DNA of 63,745 nucleotides from JADHMP01 sp964386915 (GTDB taxonomy: Bacteria > Bacteroidota > Bacteroidia > Flavobacteriales > Flavobacteriaceae). Made by a program: the position numbers and the translations under genes. Positions 1-8,832 of the stretch are shown here, one piece after another. Position 1 is the stretch's first letter, and each line of letters opens with the position of its first letter. Below the pieces are notes generated by a model. That model was not told where the DNA came from and did no database searches. It saw only the letters and a program-made list of their open reading frames with translations. Location of the stretch: positions 1 through 63,745 of the forward strand of contig CAYLUQ010000014.1 of the NCBI GenBank assembly GCA_964386915.1, in the 5' to 3' direction.

Positions 1-50
1 GCAAAATCAACAACAGAGGAATTCGAACGTATAATTAATTCTTTATTCAC
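1..50 (-). CDS. rng: Ribonuclease G/E family protein, 5' end only
   Basis: The first 17 codons of a gene that runs off the left edge, read from a GTG start. The visible N-terminus, VNKELIIRSNSSVVDFA, fits the conserved start of Bacteroidota RNase G/E proteins (MNKELIIRS...). RNase G/E cleaves single-stranded RNA in rRNA and mRNA processing. The position downstream of HU on the same strand is also the common Flavobacteriia arrangement. Only the start is visible, so neither the S1 domain nor the catalytic site can be checked. Confidence 0.7.
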   Translation of the reverse strand, partial: MNKELIIRSNSSVVDF

Positions 51-192
51 TCTGATAAATTTTGTGTCAAAAGCCAAAAGCTTTTAACAGATTAAACATA
101 ATTTTTCAGGATTTTTTCCTGAGGCTCCAAACCAATGAAGCCATTTCAATGAACTTTAATTTTGGTAAATATTTTGAGTGTCTTGCCAAACA

Positions 193-282
193 CTATTTTT
201 TCTTGTGGCGGTTTGCTCTACGACGTTTTTTACGTTTGTGAGTTGCAACCTTATGTCTTTTTCTTTTTTTACCACTTGGCAT
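193..282 (-). CDS. 29-residue AURKAIP1/COX24-domain basic protein
   Basis: A 90-base ORF from ATG to TAG. The product begins MPSGKKRKRHKVATHKRKK and continues with arginines and lysines: 20 of its 29 residues are Lys, Arg or His. This is the short Bacteroidota form of the AURKAIP1/COX24 (DUF1713) family, related to the mitochondrial ribosomal protein mS38, so a ribosome-associated role is likely but inferred from the family. It lies between HU and rng on the same strand, 33 bases after the HU stop. It is easily missed because it is so short. Confidence 0.8.
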   Translation of the reverse strand: MPSGKKRKRHKVATHKRKKRRRANRHKKK

Positions 283-315
283 AGCGATAGTAAATTTTAA
301 TGTTAGAATAATGTT

Positions 316-606
316 TTATGAAACAGGCACTTTTGTTTTCACGCCTTGCATAAACGTTTTTGCGGGTTTGAAGGAAGGAATGTTGTGTGCGGGAATTTGA
401 ACGGCTACGTTTTTGGAAATGTTTCTTCCGGTTTTAGCGGCACGTGTTTTAATGATAAAACTTCCAAACCCTCTCAAATAGACATTCTCACCTCTTTCGA
501 GGGCACTTTTAACTTCTTTCATAAATTTTTCCACGGCAGCTTGAGCATCGGCTTTGTCAATACCCAAATCTTCCGAAATATTAGAAACAATATCTGCTTT
601 GGTCAT
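316..606 (-). CDS. HU/IHF-family DNA-binding protein
   Basis: A 96-residue histone-like protein that bends and compacts DNA as a dimer. The sequence runs from MTKADIVSNISEDLGI (dimerisation helices) through the beta-arm region with the family signature GRGENVYLRGFGSF-like segment (here ERGENVYLRGFGSF, about residues 38-51) to the DNA-binding arm around NVAVQIPAHNIPSFKPAK, where the conserved proline of the intercalating tip is kept. Length is normal for HU. It is divergent from mutY and followed on the same strand by the COX24-like gene and rng. Confidence 0.93.
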   Translation of the reverse strand: MTKADIVSNISEDLGIDKADAQAAVEKFMKEVKSALERGENVYLRGFGSFIIKTRAAKTGRNISKNVAVQIPAHNIPSFKPAKTFMQGVKTKVPVS

Positions 607-648
607 TTTTGTAAATTTTGATAATTCGATTCCTTTTTAAGAGGCTCG

Positions 649-656
649 CAAATATA
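649..656 (-). promoter_or_regulatory. Bacteroidota-type -7 element of the HU gene
   Basis: On the minus strand this reads TATATTTG, an exact match to the Bacteroidota primary sigma -7 consensus TAnnTTTG. It lies about 43 bases before the HU start codon, which would give a 5' leader of roughly 35 bases. A clear TTG at the -33 position is not seen, so the call rests on the -7 element and its position. Confidence 0.45.
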
Positions 657-731
657 TAAATAAAAAATATAAATGACTCTGTTTAAAGTTTTTATATTAT
701 ACTTGCCGCTTTAACACAAAGTACTTTTGGT

Positions 732-1769
732 TTGTCTTGGACAATGCTTTTACTAGATTGGTATGCAACCCACCGGCGGAATTTTCCCTGGCGAGAAACC
801 CGTGACCCCTATAAAGTATGGCTTTCTGAGATAATTTTGCAACAAACGCGAACCCAGCAGGGCTTGCCCTATTACCAAAAATTCACAACCGCTTTTCCAA
901 CGGTCTATCAACTGGCCGAAGCCTCCGAAACCGAGGTCTTAAAATTGTGGCAAGGCTTGGGCTACTACAGTCGAGCTCGGAACTTATGGGCTACTGCCAA
1001 AATCATAGTTGAAGAATACGAGGGTAAGTTTCCGGCCAATTTTGAAAGCCTACTTCGTCTTAAGGGTGTGGGAGACTATACGGCTAGTGCCATTGCCTCT
1101 ATTTGCTTTGATATTCCACAAGCAGTGGTAGATGGGAATGTCTACAGGGTATTGGCCCGGCATTTTGGGCTTTATGAACCCATCAACACGCCGGCTGCGT
1201 TTAAACTTTTTAAAAAAAAAGCACAGCAGTTGCTGGATACTTTGCAGCCGGGAGAATTCAATCAAGCACTCATGGAGTTTGGGGCACTGCAATGTGTTCC
1301 CAAAAATCCCGCTTGTGGCGATTGTATTTTTAAGGCTACTTGTCATGCTTTTCAAAACAATAAAGTAAATGATTTACCCCTTAAAGGCCCTAAAATAAAG
1401 ACTCAAAAGCGCTTTTTTAATTATTTGGTTTTACTTGATTCTAACAAACAGTTTGTGCTTCAGAGGAGAGCGACAAAAGATATTTGGCAGCAATTGTATG
1501 AATTTCCCTTATGGGAATCAAAACGAAATTTAAAACAACTTCCACCAGAGGCAATACCAAACAATGAATGGTGCGGCCTTAGTTCGTGGAAACGTTGGAA
1601 TGACAAGCCCCTATTACACAAACTCAGCCACCAAGAATTGCACCTCACTTTTTGGGTGGCCACTATTTCTCACCTACATCCTCATGGCGTTTCTTCTAAC
1701 GCAATGGAGGCCTACCCGGTGCCCGTTGTTTTGCAAAACTTTATCACCGAATTTTTCCAAAATTCCTGA
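732..1769 (+). CDS. mutY: A/G-specific adenine glycosylase MutY
   Basis: Base-excision repair glycosylase that removes adenine mispaired with 8-oxoguanine. The 345-residue protein has the N-terminal HhH-GPD fold with NFPWRETRDPY, the SEIILQQTRTQQ helix carrying the catalytic Glu, and LKGVGDYTASAIAS followed by AVVDGNVYRVLAR with the catalytic Asp. The iron-sulfur cluster loop C-x6-C-x2-C-x5-C is at about residues 187-203, and a C-terminal NUDIX-like domain recognises 8-oxoG. The TTG at 732 gives MSWTMLLLDWY; the ATG at 744 is an equally possible start. It opens the conserved mutY-ssb-gldE-gldD row. Confidence 0.95.
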   Translation: MSWTMLLLDWYATHRRNFPWRETRDPYKVWLSEIILQQTRTQQGLPYYQKFTTAFPTVYQLAEASETEVLKLWQGLGYYSRARNLWATAKIIVEEYEGKFPANFESLLRLKGVGDYTASAIASICFDIPQAVVDGNVYRVLARHFGLYEPINTPAAFKLFKKKAQQLLDTLQPGEFNQALMEFGALQCVPKNPACGDCIFKATCHAFQNNKVNDLPLKGPKIKTQKRFFNYLVLLDSNKQFVLQRRATKDIWQQLYEFPLWESKRNLKQLPPEAIPNNEWCGLSSWKRWNDKPLLHKLSHQELHLTFWVATISHLHPHGVSSNAMEAYPVPVVLQNFITEFFQNS

Positions 1770-1816
1770 TGATTTTTTACATTTACGCTATAGTTTAATC
1801 CCAAAATTTAACAATC

Positions 1817-2245
1817 ATGAGCGGTACACTAAACAAAGTTATGTTAATTGGTCACCTAGGTGATGAGGTAAAAATGCACTATTTTGACAATGGAGGAGCC
1901 ATAGGGCGTTTTCCGTTGGCAACTAATGAAACCTATACCAATAAGACAACAGGTGAACGAGTAAGCAACACAGAATGGCACAACATTGTGGTTCGCAATA
2001 AAGCGGCAGAGGTTTGTGAAAAGTATCTCAGCAAAGGAGATAAGATCTATATTGAAGGAAGAATCAAAACGCGTAAATGGACCGGCGAAGACGGTGCTGA
2101 TCGTTATACCACAGAAATCAATGTGGATGAGTTTACCTTCCTGACCAACAAAGGAGGAGAAGCCCCGGGGGCAGCTCCCGCAGCTAGCCAAACGACCCCT
2201 CCAGCAGTTCAAGAAGCACCTCCGGAGGAGGATCTTCCGTTTTAA
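1817..2245 (+). CDS. ssb: Single-stranded DNA-binding protein
   Basis: A 142-residue SSB. The OB fold begins with MSGTLNKVMLIGHLGDEVKMHYFDNGG and contains TEWHNIVVRNKAAEVCEKYLSKGDKIYIEGRIKTRKW, the usual SSB core. It is followed by a Pro/Ala/Gln-rich linker and the acidic tail EEDLPF, which recruits repair and replication partners. It lies 47 bases after mutY and directly before gldE, the order found in many Flavobacteriia. Confidence 0.96.
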   Translation: MSGTLNKVMLIGHLGDEVKMHYFDNGGAIGRFPLATNETYTNKTTGERVSNTEWHNIVVRNKAAEVCEKYLSKGDKIYIEGRIKTRKWTGEDGADRYTTEINVDEFTFLTNKGGEAPGAAPAASQTTPPAVQEAPPEEDLPF

Positions 2246-2255
2246 TTTTTGCTGA

Positions 2256-3569
2256 TTGGATCCGGAACCCTTACCCATATTGGCTAATGCAATTTCAACA
2301 GAAAGCATTTCGGTGCTAATTCAGTTGCTGTTGGTCGTCTTTTTATTACTGCTTTCGGCTTTAATTTCTGGTGCCGAAGTAGCCTTTTTTTCCCTTAACC
2401 CTAAACTCTGGAAAGAATCCTATCGAAAATCAGGTGTGGGAGCCCGCATTGAGGCGCTTTTGAATCGTCCTAAAAGACTATTGGCTACTATTTTAATTGC
2501 CAATAACTTTATCAATATTGCTATTGTGTTGCTTTTTGCTTCCTTGCGACAGTTCTATTTGACCGGCATAGAAAATGAAACTCTTCAATTGGTCATTGAC
2601 ATTGGGCTTATAACGGCTATCATTCTCATTTTTGGTGAAATATTACCTAAGATTTATGCCAATCGAAATGCCCTAAAATTTGCACAATTGATGGCCTTTC
2701 CTGTTAGTATCTTAGATCGCTATTTTTTATTTTGGTTAACTATTCCCATGAGCCAGACCACTCGTTTTTTAGAGGTTCGCTTGGGGCAAAAAAAACAAAG
2801 CATTTCCGTGGACAATCTTTCACAAGCATTGGAGTTGACCTCCAACCACGAGACCACCCAAGAAGAACAAAAAATTCTAGAAGGTATTGTCAATTTTGGT
2901 AGCACAGACACCAAACAAGTGATGTGTCCCCGTATAGATATGTTTGCTCTGGCCGAAACAACTTCTTTTGAAGAGGTGTTGGCTCATATCACAGAAAATG
3001 GCTATTCTAGAATTCCTGTTTTTAAAGATAATTTAGACGAAATTACGGGCATATTATATGTGAAAGATCTTTTGCCCCACTTGGAAAAAAAGAAATTTGC
3101 TTGGCAAAAATTGTTGAAAAGCCCCTACTATGTGCCCGAAAACAAAAAACTAGATGATTTGCTACACGATTTTCAGCGAAAAAAAATGCATATGGCTATT
3201 GTTGTAGATGAATATGGAGGCACCTCCGGTCTCATTACTTTAGAAGACATTTTAGAAGAAATTGTGGGCGAAATTAGCGATGAGTTTGATGAAGATGCCT
3301 TGCGCTATTCTCGAATTGATAATTTCACCTTTGTTTTTGAAGGTAAAATTAACCTCAAAGATTTTGTGAAGGTTATTGAATGGGAAGATGAAGATTTTTT
3401 TGATGCCATAAAAGGTGAAGCAGAAACCTTGGCTGGCATGTTGCTAGAATTAGCCAAAAAGCTTCCACGAAAGGGTCAAAAAATAAGGTATAAAGGCTTT
3501 CAATTTACTATAGAAGAGGTGGATCGCAAACGCATTGTGCAAATAAAAGTTGTGGTGCCTAAAACCTAA
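2256..3569 (+). CDS. gldE: Gliding motility protein GldE (CNNM/CBS family)
   Basis: A 437-residue membrane protein of the DUF21/CNNM plus CBS-pair family. Four hydrophobic segments fill roughly residues 15-190 (including LIQLLLVVFLLLLSALISGAE and FGEILPKI). A tandem CBS pair covers about 210-340 (MCPRIDMFAL, YSRIPVFKDN, GLITLEDILEEIVGEI), and a CorC_HlyC-type domain ends the protein. GldE is tied to gliding and T9SS function through GldD. The TTG start 10 bases after ssb gives MDPEPL, a typical GldE N-terminus; no ATG is available nearby. gldD follows after 3 bases. Confidence 0.93.
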   Translation: MDPEPLPILANAISTESISVLIQLLLVVFLLLLSALISGAEVAFFSLNPKLWKESYRKSGVGARIEALLNRPKRLLATILIANNFINIAIVLLFASLRQFYLTGIENETLQLVIDIGLITAIILIFGEILPKIYANRNALKFAQLMAFPVSILDRYFLFWLTIPMSQTTRFLEVRLGQKKQSISVDNLSQALELTSNHETTQEEQKILEGIVNFGSTDTKQVMCPRIDMFALAETTSFEEVLAHITENGYSRIPVFKDNLDEITGILYVKDLLPHLEKKKFAWQKLLKSPYYVPENKKLDDLLHDFQRKKMHMAIVVDEYGGTSGLITLEDILEEIVGEISDEFDEDALRYSRIDNFTFVFEGKINLKDFVKVIEWEDEDFFDAIKGEAETLAGMLLELAKKLPRKGQKIRYKGFQFTIEEVDRKRIVQIKVVVPKT

Positions 3570-3572
3570 GAA

Positions 3573-4118
3573 ATGAAACATGCATTGCTTTTACTGGTGT
3601 TGTTTTGCATTTTCTCCTGTGAAGAAGAACGTCAACCCCTCCCAAAGGCTTATTTAAAACTTCAATATCCTGAGGCGAGCTACAAGGCTTATGCTAGCCA
3701 ACAAGCCTTTGAGTTTGAACACAATCGTTTTGCTGAAGTCATAGAAGATGAAAGAGGTCTCAAATTGATCTATCCTTCTATGAAAGCCACGGTCTATTTG
3801 AACTACAAGCCGGTAGAAAAAAACCTGCCTGAACTTCTTAATGATGCCTATCAATTGCCCTATAAGCACGTGGTGAAAGCCACGGCCATTCCCGAAAAAT
3901 TATTTATTAATAGAAAAGACCATGTGTATGGAACGCTTTTTATGGTAGAGGGAAATGCAGCTTCTCAGTTTCAGTTTTTTGCCACAGACAGCCTGCAACA
4001 TTTTGTAATCGGGTCGCTTTATTTTTATGCGCAACCTAACTACGATTCGCTCTATCCAGCTATACAATATCTTCAAAAAGACATTGCCCATTTTTTGGAA
4101 AGTCTCCGATGGAATTAG
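3573..4118 (+). CDS. gldD: Gliding motility lipoprotein GldD
   Basis: A 181-residue lipoprotein: a short signal peptide ending in the lipobox region IFSC, then RQPLPKAYLKLQYPEASYKAY, which is characteristic of GldD. GldD is required for gliding and T9SS-dependent secretion in Flavobacterium and is thought to act with GldE. The two genes are 3 bases apart, so they are almost certainly cotranscribed. The 3' end overlaps the convergent metal-binding lipoprotein gene by 4 bases. Confidence 0.93.
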   Translation: MKHALLLLVLFCIFSCEEERQPLPKAYLKLQYPEASYKAYASQQAFEFEHNRFAEVIEDERGLKLIYPSMKATVYLNYKPVEKNLPELLNDAYQLPYKHVVKATAIPEKLFINRKDHVYGTLFMVEGNAASQFQFFATDSLQHFVIGSLYFYAQPNYDSLYPAIQYLQKDIAHFLESLRWN

Positions 4119-4501
4119 TTTTGAGTCGGAATTTCTGAGGGTGCAATAGGGTTGTGTGTAGGCACTGTATAGGTTTTTCCATCACCACTTTTTTCAACCA
4201 CTGCAATAAGTTTTGCAGCATTTAAAGTTGTTGAAGCGTCAAACACTACCCAGGCAGTTTGGGCTTCAAAATCAACATTTGCCGAAACAACGCCTGGAGT
4301 TTTGGACAAGTTTTTTTCTATAGTAGCGGCACAGCCAATGGCACACATCATGCCTTCAATATTCATTTTAAGCGCTTCCTCAGCTACGGCTAGGGTAGCC
4401 GATTGCTCTTCGGTGGTGCCAACGCTAATGATTTTTGCAGGGTTTGGGTTTTGACAAGCCACAACGCCAAGGAGCAACAGACTTAAATATAAAAAACGCA
4501 T
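4115..4501 (-). CDS. Heavy-metal-associated (HMA) domain lipoprotein
   Basis: A 128-residue protein with a lipoprotein signal peptide (LLLLGVVACQ). One HMA-like domain covers about residues 45-110. The metal loop reads MNIEGMMCAIGCAATIEKNL, so the two cysteines are spaced CxxxC instead of the CxxC usual in copper chaperones; similar variants are common in Flavobacteriia. Around it are the HMA features PGVVSANVDFEAQTAWVVFD. A role in periplasmic or outer-membrane metal binding is inferred; the metal is unknown. It converges on gldD. Confidence 0.8.
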   Translation of the reverse strand: MRFLYLSLLLLGVVACQNPNPAKIISVGTTEEQSATLAVAEEALKMNIEGMMCAIGCAATIEKNLSKTPGVVSANVDFEAQTAWVVFDASTTLNAAKLIAVVEKSGDGKTYTVPTHNPIAPSEIPTQN

Positions 4502-4540
4502 TGTTAAATTTTTCTACAAAGATAGGAGAAACCTCGACTT

Positions 4541-6604
4541 TTAGTCAAAAATTGTAGCATCAATTGGCACATTAAAGGTCGCTTCTTCTAGACTAAACTC
4601 AATTTCTTGTGGTCCCATACTTATGGTTGTGGTGTGGGGCATTGCAATGCCCTCTATTTTTTTAAAATCGCCATATTTGGTTATGGTTGTTTGGGTTTGA
4701 CCCCCCATTGAAATGGTTTCAGCCGTTTGAATTTTATAAAAACTATCGGCTGCATAGAAGAAAGTTTTGCCTTCTGCAATTTGAACTTCATAGGCCTTCA
4801 TTCCGTCTACATCTGTTTCGCCAATAAGTTCAAGTTGGTTCATATCTAAGGTCAACTCTGGAAAAATTTGAGCTTGTTCTATACTTTTGGTTAGCAATTC
4901 ACCTTCAAAATCAATTTTTTGTCCCTGCATCATCATATAGCCTTGGGTTTGATTCACCACTTGTTTTTGCATAGTGTTGCCCATCATTTTCATTTCAAGG
5001 AGTAATTGTTTGTTGTCGGTCACGGTGGTTTCTATGCTAAGAGGAGTGCCTTGAATTTCACCCTTATAAATTGTTTTTAAGGAGTGAATCGCTTGTAATT
5101 GTTCCATACCCCCAAGAGCTTTTATATGCTGCTCTATTATGGAAGCTGCTGAAAGATCGCCTGCCATTTCGTAGTTAGGACGTTCAATGGAAGTGCCAAA
5201 TTTGTCGTAGTAGTGCAGCGGTAATTTTTTGCCGTTAAGCGAAATATGTTCAAGGGCATCGAGAATATCTCGGCCTTTTCCGGTTACAAAAATGCTGGCT
5301 TGGTTGGCTAAAAAATAATCTTTGGCAACTCGCTGCACATCTTTGGAGGTTACGGCATTTATGTTTTTTAAGAAATTGCGATAAAAATCTTTGTCGAGGT
5401 CTTGTGTAATGACATTATAGGCAAAATCGGCAATCAACTCCGGGTCTTCCAACGAGAGGATAAAGGCCCCGGCATATTTGGCTTTCACCAAATCAAGTTC
5501 TTCTTGAGTGATGGGTTCTTGCGCTAGTTTTTTGATTTCCCTCAACATTTCTACCACAGCACTATCGGCTACAGCATTGCGCACGCTGCTGCTCGCTCTA
5601 AATTTTGATTTGGTTTTGTGATTGGTGTTAAAAGATGAATATGACCCATAGGTATAGCCTTTGTCTTCTCTAAGGTTCTGAAAAAGACGCGCTTCAGCAC
5701 CACCTCCCAAAACCTGATTGGCAATGAGTACCGGAAAATAATCTGAATCTTTTCGGGTGAGCGATGCTAAATTGACAACGGCAATTTCGGTTTGAACAGC
5801 ATTGGGCATGTCCACATAGTGCAGTGAAGTAGAGGGGGTGTTTTCTGGAACAGCCACAGGGGGAACCATAATATTTTTTGCTTTCCAACGGCCAAAATTT
5901 TTCTTCACCAAGCCGGCAACTTCTTCAAAAGTAATATCGCCAACCACAATCAAATAGCTATCGCCAGCATGATAGAGGTTCTCATATTTCTTTTTGATAT
6001 CGTTCAAATTGAGTCTGCTCACTTTTTCTTCCGTGAGAAATTCGCCATAAGGATGTAAAGCACCATAGCTGATTAAATTTTCTACACGTCGGGCTGCAGC
6101 GGCTACGTTTTTTTCATCAGCGCGCAGACCTTCTAGGGCTTTTTCTTTTTCTTTTTTAAACTCTTCTTCTAAGAAGAGGGGGTCAAGAGTGGCTTGAGAC
6201 AAAAGTTCTAACACTCTAGGGAAATAGCGTTTGAGGCTATTGGCATAGGCACCGTTTTCACTAAAAGATAAACGAGCTCCCATAAAGTCAATTTCAGCTT
6301 CAAAATCATCTTTAGGAGTTTGTTGAGAGCCTTTGCCCATCATGCTAGACAATAGCGATTCAGCCCCTACCTTATCTCCTTCGGGTTGCAACGGGCGATC
6401 CATACGCAAACTAACAGAGACTTGAGGCAGTTTGTGATTTTCTACCACCAATAGGGTGAGTCCATTGTCTAAAACCATTTTCTGAGGATCTCCGATGGCA
6501 ATGCTAGGAGCAGGGCCTGAAGGGGGTTGTTGACTACGGTCTATTTGTGCTATGCCCATTGAAAGAGCACACAGAAAAAAGAAGGAAAAGAAACTATTTT
6601 TCAT
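4541..6604 (-). CDS. M16 peptidase-like protein, non-catalytic partner, with LolA-like tail
   Basis: A 687-residue secreted protein (signal peptide ending MGIAQ). Two M16 (insulinase-like) halves span about residues 40-460. The zinc motif HxxEH is missing: the matching region reads GAESLLSSMMGKGS, so it is the inactive subunit. It keeps the other half-site features (GGGAEARLFQNLREDKGYTYG). The last about 200 residues (IKALGGMEQLQAIHSLKTIYKGE...) look like a LolA/outer-membrane lipoprotein-sorting fold. Its ATG overlaps the stop of the catalytic M16 gene by 4 bases, as expected for a heterodimeric periplasmic peptidase. Confidence 0.9.
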   Translation of the reverse strand: MKNSFFSFFFLCALSMGIAQIDRSQQPPSGPAPSIAIGDPQKMVLDNGLTLLVVENHKLPQVSVSLRMDRPLQPEGDKVGAESLLSSMMGKGSQQTPKDDFEAEIDFMGARLSFSENGAYANSLKRYFPRVLELLSQATLDPLFLEEEFKKEKEKALEGLRADEKNVAAAARRVENLISYGALHPYGEFLTEEKVSRLNLNDIKKKYENLYHAGDSYLIVVGDITFEEVAGLVKKNFGRWKAKNIMVPPVAVPENTPSTSLHYVDMPNAVQTEIAVVNLASLTRKDSDYFPVLIANQVLGGGAEARLFQNLREDKGYTYGSYSSFNTNHKTKSKFRASSSVRNAVADSAVVEMLREIKKLAQEPITQEELDLVKAKYAGAFILSLEDPELIADFAYNVITQDLDKDFYRNFLKNINAVTSKDVQRVAKDYFLANQASIFVTGKGRDILDALEHISLNGKKLPLHYYDKFGTSIERPNYEMAGDLSAASIIEQHIKALGGMEQLQAIHSLKTIYKGEIQGTPLSIETTVTDNKQLLLEMKMMGNTMQKQVVNQTQGYMMMQGQKIDFEGELLTKSIEQAQIFPELTLDMNQLELIGETDVDGMKAYEVQIAEGKTFFYAADSFYKIQTAETISMGGQTQTTITKYGDFKKIEGIAMPHTTTISMGPQEIEFSLEEATFNVPIDATIFD

Positions 6605-7932
6605 GATTTATTGGGATTTTCGGCTTGTGGCTCTGGTAAATATTCTAGCTCTAAGCGCTGGTTTGGGTTTAAATATTTTTGTGCCACCGCCTGAATTTCT
6701 TCTCTAGTGATGGAACGATAGCGGTCAATTTGTGTATTGATTAAATTGGTGTCGCCGTGAATCACATAATTATGGGCCAGTGAATTGGCAATGCCCGAAA
6801 TGGAGGCGTTGGTGCTCACAAATTGGGACTCAAATTTGTTGAGCAATTTTTCATAATCCTTTTCGTCAATCAATTGGTCTTGTAGGGATTTAATTTCTTC
6901 ATCAATAGTTTTTTGGAGGGTGCTGAGAGAAGTTTCCCCAAGTGGAATACTAAAAAACATAAAGGGGCTGTAGAGCGCATCTGAAAAGTTGTAGGCATTA
7001 ACACTTAAAGCCAATTTTTCTTTGTCTACCATTCTTTTATACAACCTTGAACTTTTGCCATCAGAAAGATAGCTGGCAATCATTTCTAGAATCTGATTTT
7101 CTCTGTTGCTTTCTCCAGGAGTTTTATAGGCCATTAAAAGTGCAGGCAGCTGAATATTGGCATCAAAGGTTTGAGCGGTGATGGTTTTTTTAATTTCGGG
7201 TTCTTTAGGGTAGTTTCGTTTGATTTCCTTTCCACGGGGGATACTTCCAAAATAGGCCTCAATTTTTTGCTTAGTACTGGCAATATCAATGGCCCCTGCA
7301 ATGGTGAGCACAGCATTGTTGGGCACATAAAATTTGTTATTAAAAGCCAAAAATTCTTCGAGAGTGGCAGCGTCTAAATCGGCCATTTTGCCAATGGGAG
7401 AATGTTGGTAGGGGTGCTGTGTAAATAAGTTTTCATATACGCTAATAAACCATTTTCCATAAGGGCGATTGTCATAACGCAGCCGTTTTTCTTCTTTCAC
7501 TACTTCGTTTTGAGTAGCCACACCTTTTTCACCAATAATGGGATGCAACATGCGCTCAGACTCCATCCAAAGAGCCAAATCGAGTTCATTTGCTGGGAGT
7601 GCTTCATAATAATAGGTATAATTTCCAGAGGTATAAGCGTTGTTTTGTCCTCCTCTGGAGGTTACAATAGTAGACCATTTTCCTCTGGGAATATTTTGGG
7701 TTTCTTCAAACAACAAGTGCTCAAAAAAATGAGCAAAGCCGGTTCGATTTTTTGCCTCATCTTTAGGTCCTACTTTGTATAATACTGAGGTGACCACAAT
7801 GGGAGTGCTGTTGTCTTGATGCAAAATAACATGAAGGCCGTTCGGGAGATCATACTCTTCAAATTCTATCTCCTGAGCATAAAGCCCTTGGATGAAACAT
7901 ACCAATAATAAAAACCAATTTATTTTTTTCAT
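6601..7932 (-). CDS. M16 family zinc peptidase, catalytic subunit
   Basis: Periplasmic metallopeptidase. The zinc motif is HFFEHLLFEE (HxxEH) about 65 residues from the start, with the downstream Glu in the NEVVKEEKRLR region. The usual M16 peptidase and M16C halves follow. The preferred start is the ATG at 7932, which gives MKKINWFLLLVCFIQGLYAQ, a clean signal peptide. A longer reading to 8070 adds 46 unlikely residues and would overlap the divergent gene. It is translationally coupled (ATGA) to the inactive partner downstream. Confidence 0.92.
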   Translation of the reverse strand: MKKINWFLLLVCFIQGLYAQEIEFEEYDLPNGLHVILHQDNSTPIVVTSVLYKVGPKDEAKNRTGFAHFFEHLLFEETQNIPRGKWSTIVTSRGGQNNAYTSGNYTYYYEALPANELDLALWMESERMLHPIIGEKGVATQNEVVKEEKRLRYDNRPYGKWFISVYENLFTQHPYQHSPIGKMADLDAATLEEFLAFNNKFYVPNNAVLTIAGAIDIASTKQKIEAYFGSIPRGKEIKRNYPKEPEIKKTITAQTFDANIQLPALLMAYKTPGESNRENQILEMIASYLSDGKSSRLYKRMVDKEKLALSVNAYNFSDALYSPFMFFSIPLGETSLSTLQKTIDEEIKSLQDQLIDEKDYEKLLNKFESQFVSTNASISGIANSLAHNYVIHGDTNLINTQIDRYRSITREEIQAVAQKYLNPNQRLELEYLPEPQAENPNKS

Positions 7933-8030
7933 AGTGTAGGATTTGAGTTTAAATTTTAATTGAGAATTAAAAACAATTTGAATAAAGGAAATTGGGCATA
8001 CAGTATACCCTAAAACCTCAACCAAATTAG

Positions 8031-8038
8031 TACATTTG
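8031..8038 (+). promoter_or_regulatory. Bacteroidota-type -7 element before the 8063 gene
   Basis: TACATTTG matches the TAnnTTTG consensus exactly and lies 24 bases before the ATG at 8063, a plausible promoter distance with a very short leader. No clear -33 TTG is seen. Confidence 0.4.
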
Positions 8039-8062
8039 AGTAAAATAAAAAAATAAAAACCG

Positions 8063-8740
8063 ATGAACACTACTTCTTATGTCTATTTTTTTTGTGCTCT
8101 CTTTTTATTCTCTTTTTGTCTTGATATTCATGCTCAGGTTTATGAATTTTCTTCTGAAGAAAAGGGCAAACACTATCAACACCGCATTTTTAAAGATGAT
8201 AATTATTTCATTGAAACCATCTTTGGGAGTAACCCCCCTGAGTTTGTCCTCACACGTGGGGGATTTTATACCACAGAGGAAAACCACATTAGCGTGACGT
8301 TTGAATTTAATTCCAATTTTGAACAAGATGGATTAAAGCAACAAAACTATTCCCCTGATGCCCGTTGGAAAAATATTTCAAAAGAGGAGCGTCCCTTGCA
8401 GGGCAAATGGCTCATGGGTGGCCGAGTGACAGACACTGGCGAACAACGTCGAGACCTCTCTAGTGCTCGAAAAACTATGAAAATTTTATATCAAGGTTAT
8501 TTTCAATGGACGGCTTTCAACACTGAAAGTTTAGCCTTTTTTGGGGCAGGTGGAGGCACCTACACGGCCGCTAATGGAACCTATGAAGAACACCTTGATT
8601 ATTTCTCAAGAGACAATTCTCGTGTGGGAGCTAAATTGCCTTTTTCCTATGCCCAAAAAGAAAATGATTGGTACCACAAGGGGCTGAGTAGCAAAGGCAA
8701 CCCTTTTCACGAAATTTGGACTGCTCGCCCAAGACAATAG
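8063..8740 (+). CDS. Secreted protein, DUF4488-like
   Basis: A 225-residue protein with a signal peptide (SYVYFFCALFLFSFCLDIHAQ) and no transmembrane segment. The body has the small lipocalin-like pattern seen in DUF4488 proteins: LQGKWLMGGRV, MKILYQGYFQWTAFNTES, GGGTYTAANGTYEEHLDYFSRD and a closing HEIWTAR. The family name is a recollection from these motifs, and no biochemical role is known. It is monocistronic or leads into tesB about 90 bases downstream. Confidence 0.65.
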   Translation: MNTTSYVYFFCALFLFSFCLDIHAQVYEFSSEEKGKHYQHRIFKDDNYFIETIFGSNPPEFVLTRGGFYTTEENHISVTFEFNSNFEQDGLKQQNYSPDARWKNISKEERPLQGKWLMGGRVTDTGEQRRDLSSARKTMKILYQGYFQWTAFNTESLAFFGAGGGTYTAANGTYEEHLDYFSRDNSRVGAKLPFSYAQKENDWYHKGLSSKGNPFHEIWTARPRQ

Positions 8741-8832
8741 CGCTATGCCTTGAGGCAAACTTGTTGAACGTTTCAAAATATTGTTTCTTTGCAGCCTAGG
8801 GCAAAGAATATGAAACAAAACAAGCCAATAGA

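Noticed and set aside
106..122. Hairpin TCAGGA/TCCTGA between rng and the COX24-like gene
   Set aside because: The stem is only six bases with a T-only loop and has no T-run after it on the minus strand, so I do not call it a terminator.
346..621. Plus-strand ORF opposite the HU gene (91 residues)
   Set aside because: It is the antisense shadow of a clear HU gene and its product has no recognisable domain or signal.
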